Position numbers and translations under genes: made by a program. The notes beneath the pieces were generated by a model. It did not search any database. It was given only the letters and a program-made list of their open reading frames with translations, and was not told the DNA's origin. Positions 8,539 through 17,430 of a DNA stretch of 64,000 nucleotides are shown here, one piece after another; positions within the stretch are counted from its first letter, which is position 1; the number at the start of each line of letters is the position of its first letter. This DNA comes from Betaproteobacteria bacterium (GTDB lineage: Bacteria; Pseudomonadota; Gammaproteobacteria; Burkholderiales; Usitatibacteraceae): contig JADKJR010000006.1 in assembly GCA_016720925.1 (NCBI GenBank), forward strand, positions 124,001 through 188,000, read 5' to 3'.

Positions 8539-9117
8539 TCAGGGTTTTTTTGTCGTTTTGATGCGCTGCGTCATGCTTGTCGGCACCTCGACCGCGCGCC
8601 ATTTTCCCGGCAATATTCCATCTAGAACCCAGGATCCGATGGCGACTCGCACCAATCGCAGGGTCGGATAGCCAATTTTGGCCGTCATGCGCCTGATTTG
8701 GCGGTTCTTACCCTCGGCGATACCAATCTCCAGCCATGCGGTCGGTATGTCTTGCCGGAATCGAACGGGCGGATCACGTGGCCAAAGACCGGCAGGTGGC
8801 GCCAACAGCTTTGCCGCAGCAGGAGCCGTGACAAAATCACCGAGGTCTACACCGCGTCGTAATGGATCCAGATCGGAATCGGTTGGCTCGCCTTCCACCT
8901 GTGCCCAATATCTTTTGACTATTCTTCGCGCGGGGTCGGCAATTCTGGCTTGCAAAATGCCGTCGTCCGTCAATAGCAACAATCCTTCGCTGTCGGTATC
9001 AAGCCTCCCAGCCGGATAAACGTCTGGAATATCGACGAAGTCCTTGAGCGTAGGTTTGTCGCCAGAAGGGCTGAATTGGCAGATCACCCCATGAGGCTTG
9101 TTGAACGCGATCAACAT
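8539..9117 (-). CDS. rluE: 23S rRNA pseudouridine synthase, RluE type
   Basis: Converts a specific uridine in 23S rRNA (position 2457 in E. coli) to pseudouridine. The catalytic motif GRLDTDSEGLLLLT carries the active-site aspartate, and GKNRQIRRM with a following hydrophobic strand is the conserved RsuA/RluBEF segment. There is no S4 domain, which matches RluE rather than RluB or RluF. The start is placed at ATG 9117 (MLIAFNKPHGV). A frame open to a TTG at 9129 runs into the cspA terminator. The protein is about 192 residues. Confidence 0.87.
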   Translation of the reverse strand: MLIAFNKPHGVICQFSPSGDKPTLKDFVDIPDVYPAGRLDTDSEGLLLLTDDGILQARIADPARRIVKRYWAQVEGEPTDSDLDPLRRGVDLGDFVTAPAAAKLLAPPAGLWPRDPPVRFRQDIPTAWLEIGIAEGKNRQIRRMTAKIGYPTLRLVRVAIGSWVLDGILPGKWRAVEVPTSMTQRIKTTKKP

Positions 9118-9130
9118 TTTGGTGCCCAAT

Positions 9131-9164
9131 AAAAAACCCCCGTGATTGCTGCCACGGGGGTTTT
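9131..9164 (-). terminator. Intrinsic terminator of the cold-shock gene
   Basis: Inverted repeat AAAACCCCCGTG / CACGGGGGTTTT, with a run of T following on the minus strand, about 20 bp past the cspA-like stop. It lies directly before rluE and separates the two genes. Confidence 0.85.
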
Positions 9165-9184
9165 GATCGTTGCCTTGGAAAAGA

Positions 9185-9388
9185 TCAAGGATTACCGATA
9201 TTTGATGCTTGTTTACCTTTGGGACCCTGGGTCACTTCAAAGCTGACTTTCTGGCCTTCTTTAAGGGTTTTGAAACCATTCATCTGGATTGCCGAGAAGT
9301 GGGCGAAAAGATCATCGCTCCCATCGTCGGGGGTGATGAAACCAAAACCCTTTGCATCGTTAAACCATTTGACTGTTCCTGTTGCCAT
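9185..9388 (-). CDS. Cold-shock protein, CspA family
   Basis: A 67-residue single cold-shock domain that binds single-stranded RNA/DNA and melts RNA structure. The RNA-binding motifs are KGFGFI (RNP1, residues 13-18) and DLFAHFS (RNP2). The length is exactly that of bacterial CspA-type proteins. A possible promoter at 9504-9532 would give a leader of about 110 nt, in line with the long regulated 5' leaders of cold-shock genes. A strong terminator follows. Confidence 0.93.
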   Translation of the reverse strand: MATGTVKWFNDAKGFGFITPDDGSDDLFAHFSAIQMNGFKTLKEGQKVSFEVTQGPKGKQASNIGNP

Positions 9389-9503
9389 GCGAATGCTTCC
9401 TTTTACAAAAACGGGTTGGAGGCGCCCGGAATCGTTTTGCTGTCAAGGCCCGCAACCGCTGGAATGCAAATGCAGACAACCTCAAAGCCAAACTCCAAAC
9501 CGC

Positions 9504-9532
9504 CTTTTACCGGCTATATTTTGCCAAGTCAA
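9504..9532 (-). promoter_or_regulatory. Possible promoter of the cold-shock gene
   Basis: On the minus strand TTGACT (9527-9532) is followed after 17 bp by TAAAAG (9504-9509). The -10 box is weak. The 9389-9707 gap also holds the clpS promoter. Nothing else gene-like is seen in it. Confidence 0.4.
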
Positions 9533-9651
9533 TAGCCAGGCCGGATTTTCGCTTAAACACGTTGTATGAATACAAATTGCCATCTTGCGCGCCCAAAATG
9601 CACAAGGTTGGTGCAAACTCCCTGCGCCGGCGCGGCGCAGAGACGTGGCAC

Positions 9652-9680
9652 TTGAATGCGCGTGACCTTGCCCCTATTAT
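9652..9680 (+). promoter_or_regulatory. Predicted sigma70 promoter of clpS
   Basis: TTGAAT (9652-9657), a 17-bp spacer and TATTAT (9675-9680) match sigma70 boxes well. The 5' leader would be about 20 nt. Confidence 0.6.
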
Positions 9681-9707
9681 TAAACAACGCTTTTAGTTTT
9701 CGATCGC

Positions 9708-10031
9708 ATGGCCACCAAGCAACCCAAATCAAACGACCACGGCAGCACGGAGCTCAAGGAAAAGCCGGCACAGACCAAGCCTCCCGCAATGTGGCAGGTG
9801 GTGATGTATAACGACGACTACACGCCGATGGAGTTCGTGGTTGAAGTGCTTGGGCAGATTTTTGGCCACAACTTCGAACGGGCAACGCAAATCATGCTCA
9901 AAGTTCATACCGAGGGGCGTGGTGTCTGCGGAATTTTCCCGCGCGATGTCGCGTCAATGAAAGTTGATCAGGTGGTTGACCTTGCACGCGTCAATCAGCA
10001 TCCGCTGCGCTGCGGCATGGAAGAAGTCTGA
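9708..10031 (+). CDS. clpS: ATP-dependent Clp protease adapter ClpS
   Basis: Delivers N-degron substrates to ClpAP. The 107-residue protein has the conserved core YNDDYTPMEFVVEVL and the C-terminal VHTEGRGVCGIFPRDVA segment that forms the N-degron pocket and ClpA contact. A flexible hydrophilic N-terminal tail of about 25 residues precedes it. It sits directly upstream of clpA, with a gap of 227 bp. Confidence 0.96.
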   Translation: MATKQPKSNDHGSTELKEKPAQTKPPAMWQVVMYNDDYTPMEFVVEVLGQIFGHNFERATQIMLKVHTEGRGVCGIFPRDVASMKVDQVVDLARVNQHPLRCGMEEV

Positions 10032-10258
10032 CATGGGCGGGCAGTGAAACACACCACGCACGCTGTCACCGCATTGCATGTATGCTTGATTGCGTGATCA
10101 AGCGTTTGATGAGCAGTTGGTAGAGATGATGGATTGCTTGGCTGTCTGAAGACAATATGTGCCGGCTCTATTTGCCGGGAGTTGTCCCGCAAGTCGTATT
10201 GAGAAATGTGGAGCGATCATTGAAAAATCGTTTCGAAATGAAATTGGAAAGGTAAATC

Positions 10259-12526
10259 ATGATCGCCCAGGAACTCGAAGTCAGCTTGCACATGGCATTT
10301 GTCGAAGCGCGACAAAAGCGGCACGAGTTCATTACGGTCGAGCACTTGTTGCTCGCCCTGCTCGAAAATCCGTCCGCACAGGAGGTGCTGAGAGCGTGCG
10401 CGGCCAAAGTTGACGAATTGAAAAAAGCGCTGACGGAATTCATCGAACAGCACACGCCAATTGTCGCCGGCGATGGTGAAGTAAACACGCAGCCGACACT
10501 AGGTTTTCAGCGCGTGATACAAAGGGCCATCTTGCACGTGCAGTCCTCTGGCAAGAAGGAAGTCACTGGCGCCAACGTATTGGTCGCGATCTATGGTGAA
10601 AAAGACTCGCACGCGGTGTATTTCCTGCATCAACAAGGTGTTTCGCGACTGGATGTTGTGAATTTCATTTCGCACGGCATCTCCAAGGCGGCGCCAGGAG
10701 GCGGCCAGAAAGAGGAGGCCGAGACTGAAAATGCAGAGGGTGAGCAGTCCGGCGGTGCGCTGGAAAGTTACACGTTGCATCTCAATCAGATGGCCATCGA
10801 TGGCAAGATCGACCCGCTGATCGGACGCGAGCACGAAGTTGAGCGCGTGATCCAGATTCTATGCCGCCGCCGCAAGAACAATCCGTTGTTGGTGGGTGAA
10901 GCCGGCGTGGGCAAGACAGCGATTGCCGAGGGGCTTGCCAAGCGAATTGTTGATGGCCAGGTGCCGGAAATACTCGCCAAGGCGCAGGTGTACTCGCTGG
11001 ACATGGGGGCTCTGCTGGCGGGCACGAAATATCGCGGCGATTTTGAACAGCGTTTGAAAGCGGTACTGAAGCAACTCATCGAGAATCCGAACGCAGTTCT
11101 GTTCATCGACGAGATTCATACCCTCATCGGCGCGGGATCCGCATCGGGCGGCACGCTGGATGCGTCCAATCTGTTGAAACCGGCGCTTTCTTCCGGGCAG
11201 TTGAAGTGTATTGGCGCAACTACCTACGGCGAATATCGCGGCGTCTTCGAGAAGGACCACGCACTCTCGCGGCGCTTCCAGAAGATCGATGTGACCGAGC
11301 CTTCCATTGCCGAGACCATTGAAATCCTGAAGGGTTTGAAGAGCCGTTTCGAGTCCCATCACGGCGTCAAGTACACCTCGACCGCATTGACGACTGCGGC
11401 CGAGCTCTCCGCCAAGTACATCAACGATCGTCATCTCCCGGATAAGGCCATCGATGTAATCGATGAGGCCGGGGCGGCGCAGCGCGTGGCGCCCAAGTCG
11501 AAGCAGAAGAAAACCATCGGCAAGCCGGAGATCGAGGAAATCATTGCCAAGATCGCGCGCATTCCCACGCGCAATGTGTCCTCCGATGACCGTAGCGCAT
11601 TGAAAACGCTGGACCGTGACTTGAAATCCGTCGTGTTTGGCCAGGACAAGGCAATCGAAGCGTTGTCCTCAGCCATCAAGATGGCGCGTTCCGGCTTGGG
11701 AAATACCGCGAAGCCGATTGGGTCATTCCTGTTCTCCGGCCCCACCGGTGTCGGCAAGACCGAAGTGGCCAAGCAACTCGCATTCATACTCGGCGTGGAA
11801 CTCATTCGCTTTGACATGTCGGAATACATGGAACGCCATGCAGTATCGCGTTTGATCGGCGCGCCTCCCGGCTATGTCGGGTTCGATCAGGGCGGCTTGA
11901 TGACGGAGGCGATTACCAAGCATCCGTATTCCGTGTTGTTGCTCGACGAAATCGAAAAGGCGCACCCGGACATTTTTAACGTACTGTTGCAGGTGATGGA
12001 CCATGGCACCCTGACCGACACGAACGGGCGCAAGGCAGACTTCCGCAATGTCGTGATTGTCATGACCACCAATGCAGGCGCCGCCGAGCTTTCAAAAACG
12101 TCGATGGGTTTTGCCAATGAACGCAAGGCTGGCGATGAAATGGCCGAAATCAAGCGCATGTTCACGCCGGAGTTCCGCAACCGGCTGGACGCGACAATTT
12201 CGTTTGCTCCGCTCAATGAAGACGTCATCCTGCGCGTGGTCGACAAGTTCCTGATGCAGCTCGAAGCGCAGCTCACCGAGAAGAAAGTGGACGTCACGTA
12301 CACCGAGGGGCTCAAGAAATATCTGGCGAAGAACGGGTTTGACCCGACTATGGGCGCCAGGCCGATGGCGAGGTTGATTCAGGACACGATTCGTCGCGCA
12401 CTCGCCGAGGAGCTTTTGTTCGGTCGCCTGGCAAGTGGTGGCAAGGTGACCATCGATGTTGATGCAGATCAAAAAGTGAAACTCGACATCAGCGAGGAAA
12501 AAGAGCCGGTCACGCAAGAATCCTGA
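10259..12526 (+). CDS. clpA: ATP-dependent Clp protease ATP-binding subunit ClpA
   Basis: AAA+ unfoldase that feeds proteins to ClpP. The 755-residue protein has the N-terminal ClpN repeats (MIAQELEVSL onward), a first AAA domain with Walker A GEAGVGKT (near 211) and Walker B LFIDEIHT, and a second with GPTGVGKT (near 493). Length and two-domain order are those of ClpA; ClpB's long middle domain is absent. The 10032-10258 gap has a small hairpin (GCTTGAT/ATCAAGC, 10084-10103) and only weak promoter-like boxes near 10134-10161, so clpA may be read from clpS or from its own start. A strong terminator follows. Confidence 0.97.
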   Translation: MIAQELEVSLHMAFVEARQKRHEFITVEHLLLALLENPSAQEVLRACAAKVDELKKALTEFIEQHTPIVAGDGEVNTQPTLGFQRVIQRAILHVQSSGKKEVTGANVLVAIYGEKDSHAVYFLHQQGVSRLDVVNFISHGISKAAPGGGQKEEAETENAEGEQSGGALESYTLHLNQMAIDGKIDPLIGREHEVERVIQILCRRRKNNPLLVGEAGVGKTAIAEGLAKRIVDGQVPEILAKAQVYSLDMGALLAGTKYRGDFEQRLKAVLKQLIENPNAVLFIDEIHTLIGAGSASGGTLDASNLLKPALSSGQLKCIGATTYGEYRGVFEKDHALSRRFQKIDVTEPSIAETIEILKGLKSRFESHHGVKYTSTALTTAAELSAKYINDRHLPDKAIDVIDEAGAAQRVAPKSKQKKTIGKPEIEEIIAKIARIPTRNVSSDDRSALKTLDRDLKSVVFGQDKAIEALSSAIKMARSGLGNTAKPIGSFLFSGPTGVGKTEVAKQLAFILGVELIRFDMSEYMERHAVSRLIGAPPGYVGFDQGGLMTEAITKHPYSVLLLDEIEKAHPDIFNVLLQVMDHGTLTDTNGRKADFRNVVIVMTTNAGAAELSKTSMGFANERKAGDEMAEIKRMFTPEFRNRLDATISFAPLNEDVILRVVDKFLMQLEAQLTEKKVDVTYTEGLKKYLAKNGFDPTMGARPMARLIQDTIRRALAEELLFGRLASGGKVTIDVDADQKVKLDISEEKEPVTQES

Positions 12527-12553
12527 CGGGCGCCGGTACAGCACGATTCCGGG

Positions 12554-12589
12554 AAACCGCTTGCCTCGCACGGCAAGCGGTTTTTTTTC
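12554..12589 (+). terminator. Intrinsic terminator of clpA
   Basis: Arms AACCGCTTGCC and GGCAAGCGGTT are followed by a run of eight T residues, 28 bp past the clpA stop. Confidence 0.9.
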
Positions 12590-12721
12590 GTGCGGCGTAA
12601 ATTACCCGAAAGGAGTATTGGCGCCCCCCCTTTTTTGTGTCATCTTATTTTTCAGGTCTGTCACAAACGGATCTTGCAAGCATGGTGCGGATGCTACCGT
12701 CGGATGGAGGTTATTGCCTTC

Positions 12722-12750
12722 TTTGCGGCGGGTCACAAGAAAAGCATAAT
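12722..12750 (+). promoter_or_regulatory. Possible promoter of the cytochrome operon
   Basis: CATAAT (12745-12750) lies 17 bp after TTTGCG (12722-12727), about 67 bp before the first cytochrome gene. The -35 match is poor, so this is tentative. Confidence 0.3.
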
Positions 12751-12816
12751 CGCATGCCATCAGAGGTCGATTTTTCCCGCCGCTACTGACGCCTTGACTT
12801 TGCGAGATGTTGAACC

Positions 12817-13452
12817 ATGACTGAAAACCCCGCCCCGCCTTCCCCCGGAACCGCTTCCGCAGGAAAAGAGACCCTTTGGCAGCGCCTGAGGCGGCCGCCA
12901 AAATGTTCAATGCTGCGCATGATCATTCTGGGGATTTTCGGCGGCATCGCCATCTGGGGTGGCCTCAATACCGGTGTCGAGTACACCAACCGCACGTCGT
13001 TTTGCCTCTCCTGTCACGAGATGACGATTCCCTATGAGGAATACAAGAAGTCCATTCACTACAGCAACCGCACCGGCACCAGCGTCTCGTGCGCCGAATG
13101 TCACGTAGCGGGCAGCAAACATCCATTCGATTACGCGCGAAAGCTGACCGCGAAATTGCTGGCGGCCCGTGACGTGCTCGGGAAAATCTCGGGCGTGGTG
13201 GATACGCCGGAAAAATTCGAAGCGCATCGCCTCGTCATGGCGAAGCGCGTCTGGCAGAAGATGAAAGACACCGATTCCGCCGAATGCCGGAATTGTCACG
13301 ACTTCAAGACCATGGACCCGACCAAGCAGAAAGATCGCTCAGTGGTGAAGCACGAAGGCGCGATCGAAGACGGCAAGACTTGTATTGATTGCCACAAAGG
13401 CCTCGTCCACAAGCCGGTCCACCAACTGCTCGAAGTAGCGGACGCAAAATAG
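12817..13452 (+). CDS. NapC/NirT-family tetraheme cytochrome c
   Basis: A membrane-anchored multiheme cytochrome that passes electrons between the quinone pool and periplasmic partners. The 211-residue protein has one N-terminal transmembrane helix (about 33-52) and four CXXCH sites: C63-H67 (CLSCH), C92-H96 (CAECH), C157-H161 (CRNCH) and C189-H193 (CIDCH). Number, spacing and length fit the NapC/NirT family. No nap or nir catalytic subunit is present. It heads a run of four redox genes ending in an FccB-like flavoprotein, so a role as their quinone link is inferred. Confidence 0.88.
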   Translation: MTENPAPPSPGTASAGKETLWQRLRRPPKCSMLRMIILGIFGGIAIWGGLNTGVEYTNRTSFCLSCHEMTIPYEEYKKSIHYSNRTGTSVSCAECHVAGSKHPFDYARKLTAKLLAARDVLGKISGVVDTPEKFEAHRLVMAKRVWQKMKDTDSAECRNCHDFKTMDPTKQKDRSVVKHEGAIEDGKTCIDCHKGLVHKPVHQLLEVADAK

Positions 13453-13534
13453 CAAGACGATGCCAGATCCAGCCCGTCACTCGTGGACGGATTTTATTTT
13501 GTCCGCCGATTCGGGCGGCTACAACGGGAGTCAG

Positions 13535-14440
13535 ATGATGAAGAAAGTATTGGTCGCGGTTGTCGGGATGCTTGCCGCTGGCAGCGCGATGGCTGACGTG
13601 GATTGGTCAAAAGTCCCGCCCCGCAAGATGACTTTGTTCTATCCGGGCCAGTCCGGCCTGGAGTGGATCATGAACAAGGCGGACCACTCCGCCGTGCCCG
13701 ATATCGTCGAGAAGAAGCGCACCTGCGCCAAGTGCCACGAAGGAGACGCCAGCGAAATTGGCGACAAGATCGTCGCGGGCAAACCCGTTGGATATTCCAA
13801 GACCGTTCTGGAGCCCACGCCGCCACCGGGAAAGGTCGGATCAATCCCGGTCAGTTTCCAATCGGCCCATGACGGCAACAAGATCTACTTTCGCTTCGAA
13901 TGGGTACCACCGAAGATCGGTGACAAAAAGCTCGACGCCAAGAACGAAGTCAAGCTGACCATGATGTTTGACGGCGGCGGTACCGTCGAGGGTGCCAACC
14001 TCAATGGCTGCTGGAGCACCTGTCACATGGATTTGCGCTCCATGAAAAACGCCAAGGACGACAAGAAGCAGAAGTACATCAAGGACGCCAACTTGGCGGG
14101 CGGCAAGTTCATGGATCTCATCCAGTATCGCAGCGGCAAGGGTGAGAAGCCTGTCGACGGTTACGTCAGCGACGCCCGTCACATGGAAGGTGGCAAGAGC
14201 CTCGTCAAGGCCGAAGGCAAAAAGGATGGCAACAAGTGGATCGTGACTTTTGAGCGGACGCTGGCTGGGAGCGGCACCGGGGACCACACCATCGCCGCCG
14301 ACAAGGTGTATAACTTCGGTTTTGCGATCCATGAGGATCACACGAACGCCCGCTTCCATTTTGTCTCGCTCGGATACCAGTTCGGCCTCGACAAGGCTGT
14401 ACCGGACGTGAAGAGTTACATCAACGTCATCAAACAATAA
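13535..14440 (+). CDS. Heme protein with ethylbenzene-dehydrogenase-type domain
   Basis: A 301-residue periplasmic protein. The signal peptide (MMKKVLVAVVGMLAAGSAMA) is followed by a CXXCH heme site (C64-H68, CAKCH) and then a domain resembling the heme-binding ethylbenzene dehydrogenase/DMSO-reductase gamma fold (PF09459-like). A second motif, CWSTCH (C159-H164), has three residues between the cysteines and may be a non-standard heme site. ATG 13535 follows a GGGAG site and places the signal peptide at the N-terminus; a longer open frame from 13460 adds an unlikely extension. It lies 82 bp after the NapC-like gene, probably in one operon. Confidence 0.75.
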   Translation: MMKKVLVAVVGMLAAGSAMADVDWSKVPPRKMTLFYPGQSGLEWIMNKADHSAVPDIVEKKRTCAKCHEGDASEIGDKIVAGKPVGYSKTVLEPTPPPGKVGSIPVSFQSAHDGNKIYFRFEWVPPKIGDKKLDAKNEVKLTMMFDGGGTVEGANLNGCWSTCHMDLRSMKNAKDDKKQKYIKDANLAGGKFMDLIQYRSGKGEKPVDGYVSDARHMEGGKSLVKAEGKKDGNKWIVTFERTLAGSGTGDHTIAADKVYNFGFAIHEDHTNARFHFVSLGYQFGLDKAVPDVKSYINVIKQ

Positions 14441-14508
14441 GCGTGTCTGGCAAATCAACAGGGAATCATTCCTAGCCGTTCTTTACAAGCAACCAGGAGG
14501 AGATAAAG

Positions 14509-15087
14509 ATGAAAATAACTTGGCATAAATGGGCACTCATTGCCGGTGTGCTGGCGATGTCGGGAACTGCTTTCGCGGCACCGCCGTCACCCGAAATGCT
14601 GGCCAATGCCTGTGCCGGCTGTCACGGCACAAACGGTGCCAGCGCGGGCCCGAGCATGCCCAGTCTGGCAGGGCAATCACAGCTTTCCATTGTTGAGTCG
14701 ATGAAAGGGTTCAAGAGCGGTGATCGCCCCTCGACCGTCATGGGGCGTCTGGCCAAGGGTTATTCCGACGCGGACTATGAGGCGATGGGGGGATTTTTCT
14801 CCAGGCAAAAGCTGTTTGCCACCAGCCAGTCCGTGGACAAGGTCAAGGCGACCAAGGGTGAAGAACTTCACGAGAAAAATTGCGCACGTTGCCACGTTGA
14901 GAATGGCAAGGAGATCAAGGATAACTCCCCGATTCTCGCCAGACAATGGGTGAAGTACCTGGAAATCCAGATGCAGGATTACGCCTCCGGCAAGCGCAAG
15001 ATGTTCGACCGTAAAGAGGAAAAAATGAAGCCCCTCTCCAAAGAAGACCTCGAAGCCATCGCGCATTTTTACGCCAGCGTCAAATAA
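14509..15087 (+). CDS. Diheme cytochrome c (c4/FccA type)
   Basis: A 192-residue periplasmic protein with a signal peptide ending AFA-APP and two cytochrome c domains, with heme sites C35-H39 (CAGCH) and C125-H129 (CARCH). Two-heme proteins of this kind act as the cytochrome subunit of flavocytochrome c (FccA) or as cytochrome c4 carriers. It sits 16 bp before the FccB-like gene, so the FccA role is the best reading, though the sequence alone does not exclude a general c4 carrier. A strong ribosome-binding site (AGGAGGAG) precedes it. Confidence 0.85.
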   Translation: MKITWHKWALIAGVLAMSGTAFAAPPSPEMLANACAGCHGTNGASAGPSMPSLAGQSQLSIVESMKGFKSGDRPSTVMGRLAKGYSDADYEAMGGFFSRQKLFATSQSVDKVKATKGEELHEKNCARCHVENGKEIKDNSPILARQWVKYLEIQMQDYASGKRKMFDRKEEKMKPLSKEDLEAIAHFYASVK

Positions 15088-15103
15088 TAAGGGAGGACAG
15101 AAT

Positions 15104-16396
15104 ATGACTATCGATCGCAGAAATTTCCTCAAGTTGCTTGGCGCGGGCGCGGGTGCGGGCTCGCTTTACGGTTGCGCGGGTGCTCCGGCGGTCTCGGTTG
15201 TTTCGGAGATATTGCCCAAGACAGGTCGCCGCGTGGTGGTGATTGGCGGCGGCTACGGTGGCACCATCGCCGCCAAGTACGTCCGTATGTATGACCGCAG
15301 CATCGAAGTGGTGCTCATTGAACGAAATCGGCAGTTCGTTTCCTGCCCCTTCAGCAACCTGTACATCGGCGGCATCATGAAGGATTTGACGCCGCTGACG
15401 ATCGGCTACGACAAGCTTGCCGCCAACCATGGCATCAAGATGGTTTACGACGAAGTCACCGCCATCGATCCGGCCGCAAAGAAAGTCGTGGTCCGCGGCG
15501 GCACGATCGCTTACGACCAACTGATCGTCTCCCCCGGCGTTGATTTCCGTTTGGACGAGATCAAGGGCTACGACCCCAAGCAGACGCCCGACGTCATGCC
15601 GCATGCATGGAAGGCCGGCGAACAGACGCTGTTGTTGCGTAACCAGTTGGTCGCCATGAAAGACGGCGGCACTGTGTTGATCACCGTGCCGCTGACGCCA
15701 TACCGCTGCCCGCCTGGTCCCTATGAACGTGCCAGCATGATTGCCATGTACCTCAAACAGGCGAAGCCAAAGTCGAAGCTGATCGTACTGGACTCCAATC
15801 CGGACATCGTGTCCAAGGCGGGCCTGTTCAAGAAGGGCTGGGCCAAACACTATCAGGGTATTCTTGAGTATCGTGGTGCCAAGAAGGTCACCGAAGTGGA
15901 CACCAAGTCGAAAACCGTCCTGGTCGAAGGCCTGGAGGCGGTGACGGGTGACGTGATCAACCTGATACCGCCCCAGCGTGCTGGCCACATCGCGGTCGCC
16001 GCCGGCCTGGTCGGCCCGGACAAGAACTGGTGCCCGGTCAATCCAACCACCTTCGAGTCGACGATCCACAAGGGTATACATGTCATTGGCGATGCGTCGA
16101 TCGCGGGTGCCATGCCGAAGTCCGGCTATTCGGCCAACTCCCAGGCAAAGGCGTGCGCCCTCAATCTGGTCGCTGCAATGAACGGAAAGGAGCTGACGGA
16201 GTTTTCCGGGATCAATACCTGCTACAGCTTTATCACCGCCAAGGAGGCCGTCGAAGTCACCGGTGTGTATAAAGTTGACAAGGGTGCGATCGTCGCCGCC
16301 GCCGGCTCGGTTGGCGTATCTCCCGATTTGTCGGAACTTGAGGCGATCTATGCCGAGAGCTGGCTCAAGAACATTCTTACCGAGATGTCGACCTGA
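15104..16396 (+). CDS. fccB: Flavocytochrome c sulfide dehydrogenase flavoprotein subunit
   Basis: FAD protein that oxidises sulfide and passes electrons to a c-type cytochrome. The 430-residue protein has a Tat-type signal (DRRNFLK), the FAD site VIGGGYGG (47-54), a cysteine at the place of covalent FAD attachment (VSCPFSN, Cys81) and the two redox cysteines in RCPPGPYERA (Cys202) and INTCYS (Cys373). The stretches HAWKAGEQT, NLIPPQRAG and IHKGIHVIGDA also match purple-sulfur FccB. The preceding diheme cytochrome fits as its partner. A flavoprotein acting on another sulfur substrate remains possible. Confidence 0.88.
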   Translation: MTIDRRNFLKLLGAGAGAGSLYGCAGAPAVSVVSEILPKTGRRVVVIGGGYGGTIAAKYVRMYDRSIEVVLIERNRQFVSCPFSNLYIGGIMKDLTPLTIGYDKLAANHGIKMVYDEVTAIDPAAKKVVVRGGTIAYDQLIVSPGVDFRLDEIKGYDPKQTPDVMPHAWKAGEQTLLLRNQLVAMKDGGTVLITVPLTPYRCPPGPYERASMIAMYLKQAKPKSKLIVLDSNPDIVSKAGLFKKGWAKHYQGILEYRGAKKVTEVDTKSKTVLVEGLEAVTGDVINLIPPQRAGHIAVAAGLVGPDKNWCPVNPTTFESTIHKGIHVIGDASIAGAMPKSGYSANSQAKACALNLVAAMNGKELTEFSGINTCYSFITAKEAVEVTGVYKVDKGAIVAAAGSVGVSPDLSELEAIYAESWLKNILTEMST

Positions 16397-16416
16397 TCCC
16401 AACGGGTAGAGACATC

Positions 16417-16449
16417 AAGACAAACCCCGCTGCGGCGGGGTTTGTCTTT
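16417..16449 (+). terminator. Intrinsic terminator of the cytochrome/fccB operon
   Basis: Arms AAGACAAACCCCGC and GCGGGGTTTGTCTT form a long perfect stem, 21 bp past the fccB stop. Confidence 0.85.
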
Positions 16450-16521
16450 CTTGGGGCTGAGTCGCTCAACTTCGATAACAACGCGTCGCAACGCTGTCTG
16501 CTGAAAAATGATTTCTTTGGC

Positions 16522-16590
16522 AAAACTCAAGCACTGGCGCGGCTTCTCAGCCGTTTTTTGTCTGAGAGCCGCGCCAGCGCTGGAGTTTGT
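16522..16590. repeat. Dispersed inverted repeat, copy 2
   Basis: Left arm AAAACTCAAGCACTGGCGCG and right arm CGCGCCAGCGCTGGAGTTTG are nearly complementary around a loop of about 20 nt. It lies in the convergent gap between fccB and the hydrolase. It belongs to the same family as 4550, 33292, 42183, 45177, 59424 and 62535. Confidence 0.8.
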
Positions 16591-16635
16591 CTGAATGGAT
16601 GTCGCATGCTTCTCTATGGGGGCAACGCACACGCA

Positions 16636-17430
16636 TCATGACTTCAGAAAATTCCTCAATGTATCGAGGGTTTTCCCTGGTGCCTCCTGCATCATGGCGT
16701 GCCCGGTTTCTTCGAGTTTCAAAACGCAGCAATCAGCGATGCGCGCGGCCAGCGCCTGCGCGGACTTCGCCGGTGTCATCATGTCGCGCATGCCTGCCAC
16801 GACAAGAGCGGGTACGCGGATATTTGCAAAGAACGCGTCATCCGGGACGAACACCTGACAAGCCGTGAGATCGTTCGCGAGTATTCCCGGTCGGCTTTGC
16901 TCGAGCAAGCGTTTGTAGGCCATCATCGAGGATGTGCCGGGTGTCGGGTTCCTGCCCCACTTCAACTGCGGCGCATGACCCCATATATTCAGCATGTCAA
17001 ATGCCTCGGCGGGTCGGTGACGCGCCGCGTCCAGCAACACGTCCGAGACCGGCATTGGTGCGCTGGCGCCAAGCAACGCAATCTGTGACACGCGGGTGCC
17101 GTGGCGTGCCGCACAATCGAGTGCGATCAGCGAACCCATGCTGTGTCCCACCAGCGCGGCCTTGGTGACGGCGCCGTTGTCGAGTAGGTCGATGAGCCAG
17201 TCGCCGTAAGCGGCTATGGATGTTTTCGCCTCGCCAAAGCTCTTGCCGTGTCCCGGTAAATCAACGGCCATTGCGTTCCACCCGTGGTGCGCGAAATAGC
17301 GCGCCTGCAAGGTCCACACGCTGTGGTCATTGGCAGCGCCGTGAACGAAGATGACGGTCGGTTTGGACGAATCGAACGGTTTTCCGCCGGTGTACACGTA
17401 CGCGGGTTGCTGCTGAACCAGGAACTTCAT
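16636..17430 (-). CDS. Alpha/beta-fold hydrolase
   Basis: A 264-residue alpha/beta hydrolase with the oxyanion segment VFVHGAANDHSVW, the nucleophile elbow GHSMGS (Ser97) and a C-terminal catalytic histidine in EETGHAMM. It lacks a signal peptide, so it is cytosolic. Its ATG overlaps the metY stop by four bases, so the two genes are co-translated and may share a pathway; homoserine ester formation or turnover is one guess. The substrate cannot be told from sequence. Confidence 0.82.
   Translation of the reverse strand: MKFLVQQQPAYVYTGGKPFDSSKPTVIFVHGAANDHSVWTLQARYFAHHGWNAMAVDLPGHGKSFGEAKTSIAAYGDWLIDLLDNGAVTKAALVGHSMGSLIALDCAARHGTRVSQIALLGASAPMPVSDVLLDAARHRPAEAFDMLNIWGHAPQLKWGRNPTPGTSSMMAYKRLLEQSRPGILANDLTACQVFVPDDAFFANIRVPALVVAGMRDMMTPAKSAQALAARIADCCVLKLEETGHAMMQEAPGKTLDTLRNFLKS

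Noticed and set aside
15080..16402. A 440-residue open frame on the minus strand
   Set aside because: It is exactly antisense to fccB. Its translation is low-complexity His/Arg/Gly-rich and matches no family; it results from GC-rich codon bias.
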